Of a stretch of DNA of 30,833 bases, positions 27,038 to 30,833 are shown piece after piece (position 1 is the first letter of the stretch; every line of letters begins with the position of its first letter). Where the stretch lies: assembly GCA_001784735.1 (NCBI GenBank), contig MFSB01000008.1, positions 40,810-71,642 on the forward strand, read 5' to 3'. The stretch is from Candidatus Moranbacteria bacterium RIFCSPLOWO2_12_FULL_48_12 (GTDB lineage: Bacteria; Patescibacteriota; Minisyncoccia; Moranbacterales; UBA1568). Under the pieces are notes generated by a model. That model was not told the DNA's origin. It worked only from the letters and a program-made list of their open reading frames with translations, and made no database searches. The position numbers were made by a program, and so were the translations under genes.

Positions 27038-27988
27038 ATGCGACTCATAGTCAATCTGCCGGCTTTCAATGAAGAAGCAAAAATAGGGAATACCATCAGA
27101 AGGATTCCACGCGTCTTGGGAAGCGTCGACGAGATACTCGTGCAGGTCATCGACGACGGATCGAGAGACCAAACCGCTGCCATCGCCCGAGAGGCCGGTG
27201 CGGATTTCGTCTATTCCAACGGTGTCAACCGCGGCATTGGAAAAACATTCCGCTATGCCGTTGAGTCGGCGCTCGCAAACGGCGCTGACATCATGGTCAA
27301 TATCGATGCGGACGGGCAATTTGATCCCCTCGATATCGAAAAACTCGTCCGACCCGTCTTGAGCGGCCAGGCCGATCTGGTCAGCGCTGACCGTTTTTCA
27401 TACCATAAGGCAAAGAATATCCCCTGGATCAAAGACTTCCTCAACCGTTTCGCCGCGGGCATCATCGGCCGTTTTATGAATACCAAGATTTCCGATCTCA
27501 CCTGCGGCTTCCGAGCCTATAGCCGCGAGACATTGCTCCGGCTCAATCTGCCGGGAGATTATACTTACACCCAGGAAGTCATCATCGATGCTCTCGGAAA
27601 AAACCTGAAAGTGCTCTGGATACCGGTCGAAGTGACGTATTTCGAAGGCCGCGAATCTCGCGTCGTCAAAAGCATCGTGAGTTACGTCAGCAACAGCTCT
27701 CGTATCATCCTCAAGGCGGTCCGCGATGTCCGTCCAATGAAATTTTTCGGCATTCCCGGATTATTCCTGATAGCGCTCTCCCTGGCAGTCTTTATCGGAT
27801 TCCTTTTTTTCTATTTTCAAGACTTCAAAATTTCCCCCTACCGCAATTACTTGCTTTTTTCTGCTGTGACGTTTCTTATCGGGCTGCAGTTTTTTGTTTT
27901 TTCGCTCATCGCCGATATGATCAAATCGAACCGCAAATTGACCGAAGATCTGATGTATCTCATGAAAAAAGAGAAGTACAAGAAGTAA
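27038..27988 (+). CDS. Family 2 glycosyltransferase, polyprenyl-phosphate sugar synthase type
   Basis: 316 residues. NLPAFNEEAKIGNTI, VIDDGSRDQTAAIA, GVNRGIGKTFRYAVESALAN, the metal-binding NIDADGQFDPLDI, and TCGFRAYSRETLLRL are the DPM1/GtrB-like GT2 marks. Two C-terminal membrane helices (FFGIPGLFLIALSLAVFIGF; YLLFSAVTFLIGLQFFVFSL) anchor it. It would load a sugar onto undecaprenyl phosphate, giving the donor for a GT-C enzyme such as the polytopic protein two genes downstream. Its stop meets the heptamer array at 27988. No SD. Confidence 0.92.
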   Translation: MRLIVNLPAFNEEAKIGNTIRRIPRVLGSVDEILVQVIDDGSRDQTAAIAREAGADFVYSNGVNRGIGKTFRYAVESALANGADIMVNIDADGQFDPLDIEKLVRPVLSGQADLVSADRFSYHKAKNIPWIKDFLNRFAAGIIGRFMNTKISDLTCGFRAYSRETLLRLNLPGDYTYTQEVIIDALGKNLKVLWIPVEVTYFEGRESRVVKSIVSYVSNSSRIILKAVRDVRPMKFFGIPGLFLIALSLAVFIGFLFFYFQDFKISPYRNYLLFSAVTFLIGLQFFVFSLIADMIKSNRKLTEDLMYLMKKEKYKK

Positions 27989-28081
27989 CTTACGACCGAC
28001 GACTAACAACTCGCGACAAAATACAAGGTGTACTACTATTGGTTTTGTCATAAGTCATAGGTTGTCAGTCTTTAGTCAATA
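27988..28081. repeat. Heptamer inverted array between GT2 and GT4 genes
   Basis: Left units ACTTACG, ACCGACG, ACTAACA, ACTCGCG (27988-28015). Right units GTCATAA, GTCATAG, GTTGTCA, GTCTTTA, GTCAATA (28047-28081). It starts at the last base of the GT2 stop and ends 2 nt before the GT4 ATG. GTCATAA and GTTGTCA also occur in the array at 26423-26457. Confidence 0.85.
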
Positions 28082-28083
28082 AC

Positions 28084-29196
28084 ATGAGAATCCTCTTCAT
28101 CTCCCGCGCCTATCCGCCAGTGACGGGCGGCATCGAGAACCATAATGCGGCTTTAGCACAGTGGTTGCCGAAGTATGCTTCTGTCAAAACTCTGGCAAAC
28201 CGCGGGGGAAAATCAGCCTTACCATTATTTCTGCCACTGGTTCTTTTGCAAAGTTTTTTTTTATGCGGCAAATATGACATCGTGTTGTTGGGAGATGGCG
28301 TTCTCGCGCCTATTGGAAGAATCTTGAAATTCGTTTATCCGAAGAAAAAAATAGCTTGCATACTGCATGGGCTCGACATAACCTTTGCTCTTAAAAAGGG
28401 TTTCCTGGCAAATCTTTATGCTTGGATAAATATTCCCAGTCTCCGACAGCTTGACTTGCTGATTACGGTGAGCAAAGAAACACTGAGAGCAGCAGTGCGC
28501 GCGGGGCTTCCGGAAGAAAAATGTACTGTAATCAATAACGGCGTCGATCCAGATACGCTCACCGGAAATTTTTCACGCAAAGAATTAGCCGAGTTTCTCG
28601 ATCTAAACCTTGAAGGAAAAGTCGTTATTCTACGGACTGGTCGCTATGTGAAACATAAGGGCGTGGAATGGTTCATCAGAAATGTCGTTCCCCGCCTACC
28701 CCAGAATGTTATATTTGTGGCTGCGGGAGCTATAGTAAAGAAAAACACCCCCGGAGATACAAACGCTTACCCTGACTGTAAGAATGCGGTTACAGAACTG
28801 CATCTGGAGAGCCGTGTGAAACTTTTTTCGGATCTCCCGTGGAAACATATGCGACTCCTGTTCAACACTGCCGACATCGTCGTTTCGCCGAATATCGAAG
28901 TTCCCGGAACGATGGAGGGGTTTGGCATCAGTATTATCGAGGCGGCTGTGTGCGCTCGACCGATAGTAGCGTCTGATCTGCAAGGCATCAAAGACGCTGT
29001 TTGCCACAATGAGAACGGGATGCTCGTTCCGCATGAAAATGCCGATGTATTCGTGCGGACACTGACAGAGCTCGTTGAAAAAGAAGAACGACGCTTGGCA
29101 CTTGGCGCACGCGCCAAAACATACACGGAAGCACATTTTCATTGGAGTATCATTTCTCGCCTCTATGTTGAAGCGCTGAATAAACTCATGAGATAA
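28084..29196 (+). CDS. Family 4 glycosyltransferase
   Basis: 370 residues, GT-B fold. ISRAYPPVTGGIENHNAALA (acceptor-side loop), ILHGLDITFALKKGFLANLY, ITVSKETLRAAVRAGL, VINNGVDPDTL, RTGRYVKHKGVEWFIRNVVP, and the donor motif MEGFGISIIEAAVCARPIVAS (E-x7-E) are standard. It is likely a mannosyl- or hexosyltransferase of the surface-glycan pathway. Its start codon directly follows a heptamer array and there is no SD, so translation would begin within a structured leader. The next gene starts 9 nt after its stop. Confidence 0.9.
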   Translation: MRILFISRAYPPVTGGIENHNAALAQWLPKYASVKTLANRGGKSALPLFLPLVLLQSFFLCGKYDIVLLGDGVLAPIGRILKFVYPKKKIACILHGLDITFALKKGFLANLYAWINIPSLRQLDLLITVSKETLRAAVRAGLPEEKCTVINNGVDPDTLTGNFSRKELAEFLDLNLEGKVVILRTGRYVKHKGVEWFIRNVVPRLPQNVIFVAAGAIVKKNTPGDTNAYPDCKNAVTELHLESRVKLFSDLPWKHMRLLFNTADIVVSPNIEVPGTMEGFGISIIEAAVCARPIVASDLQGIKDAVCHNENGMLVPHENADVFVRTLTELVEKEERRLALGARAKTYTEAHFHWSIISRLYVEALNKLMR

Positions 29197-29205
29197 GATA
29201 GTGTT

Positions 29206-30833
29206 ATGCATTCATTGATTTCCACAATCTATTTTATACTCATGAGCGGCATCTTATTTTTGCTGCCAGGTTTGGTTATTTTACGAAGTTTTTTTAACAA
29301 ACAATCTTTTGTGCCGTTTGAAACTTTGCTTTTTTCCTTTGGCATCAGCCTCGGACTGATTGATTTTCTCATGATCATCATCGGCAAACTCGGTATTAGG
29401 ATCGGCGTTTATTCACTCTCTGTCGGAATAATCGCCGCTCTCGCTATACTGGCTATCGTAGCATTTACCTTGAAGCGTCTGAAAAAAAGCGAGGAAAAAA
29501 CAGAAGAAGAATCGGAGCGGTTATTTTCTTTCAGCCGACGGCAGAGCGCGCTTTTCATCATACTTATCGGGCTGACGCTTCTCATCAAGGTAGTCTATTT
29601 GACGCACGCAGTCCTACCCACATCAACCGATCTCGGCCATCATATGTACTGGTCCAAACTGATCGCTACGACAGGAACGCTGCCTGTATATGCCAAACAG
29701 GAAATTATTACCGGTCCGAGTGGCATCTATCAGCTGACTCTGCCGGAACCGATCCCCGACTTCATCATCGGCGAACACCTGCCGTTTGCGGCTCTCCATA
29801 TCTTCACAGGACTGGATTTCCTGTCCGCCTTTCCGATTATTTTCCTTTTACTGGTCAATGTTATTGGCTTGCTCGCCCTCTTTACTCTCGCCTGGCGTTT
29901 TGTTTCTGACATCCGAAGCCCGCATCTTTCAAAAAATATCTTTACGCCGCAGAATGTCGCTCTCGCAGTGCTTTTTTTCTTCGGTCCGCTCTATACGCTC
30001 GCTTCGCCGCAAGCGAAATTCGTTTCCGGCGGCGTAGTGGGCAATGTCCTGGGGAATCTTTTCATCCCTCTCATTCTCCTCATTTTCTATCGGGCCATTA
30101 GAGAAAAGCGTCCCGATTTTCTTGGCTTAGGCTTTTTTCTTACCTTCATCATTGCTTACACGCATCACCTCAGTACACTCATACTCCTTTTTGTACTGGT
30201 TGCCTCGATGCTTATCTATTTATTTGTCCATTATGATGCCATTGGAGCCGTACTGCGTTCTTGGTGGAAGCTTATTTTTTCTCCGGGACCGCTTCTTATC
30301 GCTGGCTTAGCTATTGTTTTCTTTTTCGGAGTCGCTCTGCCGACCTATATCGAAACAAACGCTGTCGGTACAGCGATCGGGACACCCACGAAGGCTACGC
30401 GCACCGGATTGTCTTTTTTCCAGCTCGCCTCTTCGGGAGGAGAAGCGCGTGTCGCTCTCGGTTTGGCAGGCTTTGTCGTTCTGCTCTGCTTGCACCGATA
30501 TATGCGCTATGCCGGAGCCATTCTCATCGGGTGGTGCGCCATTCTTCTCATGATGACTCTCGATCCGCAGTGGCTTTTCATCGATATCCCTTCCAACCGC
30601 ATCGTCACCTACTTTTCTTTCCCCATCGGCCTGCTCTCGGCGTTTGCGGCAGTCGCTTTTTTCGCGATGCTCTCTGCTCCCCAGTCGAAACTGCGCATAC
30701 CGAGCATCGGGATCCTCATTATGAGCCTCACCATCTTGGTTTTCTCTCTGGGCAACGGAACGCTCGATAACAATCAGACCTTGCTTCCCAAAAGTAAATC
30801 GCTCTCCGTTCTGCAAACCTTCGCCGCCTCACG
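29206..30833 (+). CDS. Large polytopic membrane protein, GT-C-like (partial, runs off the window)
   Basis: The frame is open from ATG 29206 to the window end (542 codons seen, no stop). At least ten hydrophobic segments are visible, the first two at FILMSGILFLLPGLVIL and FGISLGLIDFLMIII. After a charged loop (KKSEEKTEEESER) comes an exposed segment with STDLGHHMYWSKLI, where the Asp-His pair lies where GT-C enzymes keep their acidic catalytic loop. Later segments include YTHHLSTLILLFVLVAS. The position after a lipid-phosphate GT2 and a GT4 supports a GT-C glycosyltransferase or flippase-like role, but the family was not firmly recognised. No SD. Confidence 0.7.
   Translation, partial: MHSLISTIYFILMSGILFLLPGLVILRSFFNKQSFVPFETLLFSFGISLGLIDFLMIIIGKLGIRIGVYSLSVGIIAALAILAIVAFTLKRLKKSEEKTEEESERLFSFSRRQSALFIILIGLTLLIKVVYLTHAVLPTSTDLGHHMYWSKLIATTGTLPVYAKQEIITGPSGIYQLTLPEPIPDFIIGEHLPFAALHIFTGLDFLSAFPIIFLLLVNVIGLLALFTLAWRFVSDIRSPHLSKNIFTPQNVALAVLFFFGPLYTLASPQAKFVSGGVVGNVLGNLFIPLILLIFYRAIREKRPDFLGLGFFLTFIIAYTHHLSTLILLFVLVASMLIYLFVHYDAIGAVLRSWWKLIFSPGPLLIAGLAIVFFFGVALPTYIETNAVGTAIGTPTKATRTGLSFFQLASSGGEARVALGLAGFVVLLCLHRYMRYAGAILIGWCAILLMMTLDPQWLFIDIPSNRIVTYFSFPIGLLSAFAAVAFFAMLSAPQSKLRIPSIGILIMSLTILVFSLGNGTLDNNQTLLPKSKSLSVLQTFAAS

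Noticed and set aside
26350..28081. Heptamer arrays considered as CRISPR or tRNA-like structures
   Set aside because: Units are only 7 bases with no spacers, and no cas gene, cloverleaf or anticodon arm is visible.

Overview
The window looks like a piece of a small-genome candidate-phyla (Patescibacteria/CPR, Parcubacteria-like, possibly Moranbacteria) chromosome. This is an inference from gene content and style: a divergent PriA next to def-fmt, an EnvC-like M23 peptidase with a coiled coil, a LytR-CpsA-Psr protein inside a glycosyltransferase cluster, stand-alone purine enzymes, many start codons without a Shine-Dalgarno sequence, and palindromic repeats both between and inside genes. No rRNA, tRNA, CRISPR array, transposase or phage gene was seen.

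Layout. 1-1724: end of an ABC transporter gene, then a stand-alone AICAR transformylase and a small Cys-rich protein ending at a strong terminator. 1785-2942 (-): PD-(D/E)XK exonuclease with a probable Fe-S cluster. 3150-4804: two tandem single-gene units (an odd GGDEF protein and a coiled-coil protein) with matching promoter-leaders and strong terminators. 4805-5164: AT-rich, no supported gene. 5175-10537 (-): purE, an alpha/beta hydrolase, M23 peptidase, gltX and a WecG/TagA-type glycosyltransferase. 10652-11978: two small orphan genes around thpR. 12179-16823 (+): priA, def, fmt and a membrane-anchored double rhodanese. 17039-18793 (-): groES and a CtpA-type protease. 18795-30833: a surface-polysaccharide locus on two divergent strands, with a minus arm (two GT4, Wzy/ligase, LCP, GT2) and a plus arm (UDP-sugar dehydrogenase, two tiny membrane proteins, GT2, GT4, large polytopic membrane protein cut by the window end).

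The surface locus reads as a pathway. The UDP-sugar dehydrogenase would make a uronic-acid donor, GT2/GT4 enzymes build a lipid-linked glycan, the Wzy/ligase-like protein polymerises or transfers it, and the LCP protein could attach it to the wall or another acceptor. The M23 peptidase and CtpA-type protease are envelope-maintenance enzymes. priA-def-fmt is an information-processing cluster, but this PriA has lost every recognisable ATPase motif.

The most unusual layer is repetitive DNA. At least five palindromic repeat families occur here. In four of them one copy lies inside an essential or conserved gene (gltX, tagA-like, priA, thpR, a GT4) as an apparent in-frame peptide insertion; three of these four families have their second copy between genes, and the fourth has both copies in genes. 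A separate class of heptamer-period arrays, some forming inverted arms, sits against the start codons of four genes and has also entered two coding sequences. This resembles the logic of Rickettsia palindromic elements and of cyanobacterial heptamer repeats, with unrelated sequences. The conserved genes mostly lack Shine-Dalgarno sequences, and three have an extended -10 box only 6-10 nt before the start codon, suggesting leaderless transcripts. Most of the small orphan genes have clear SDs and their own promoters and terminators.
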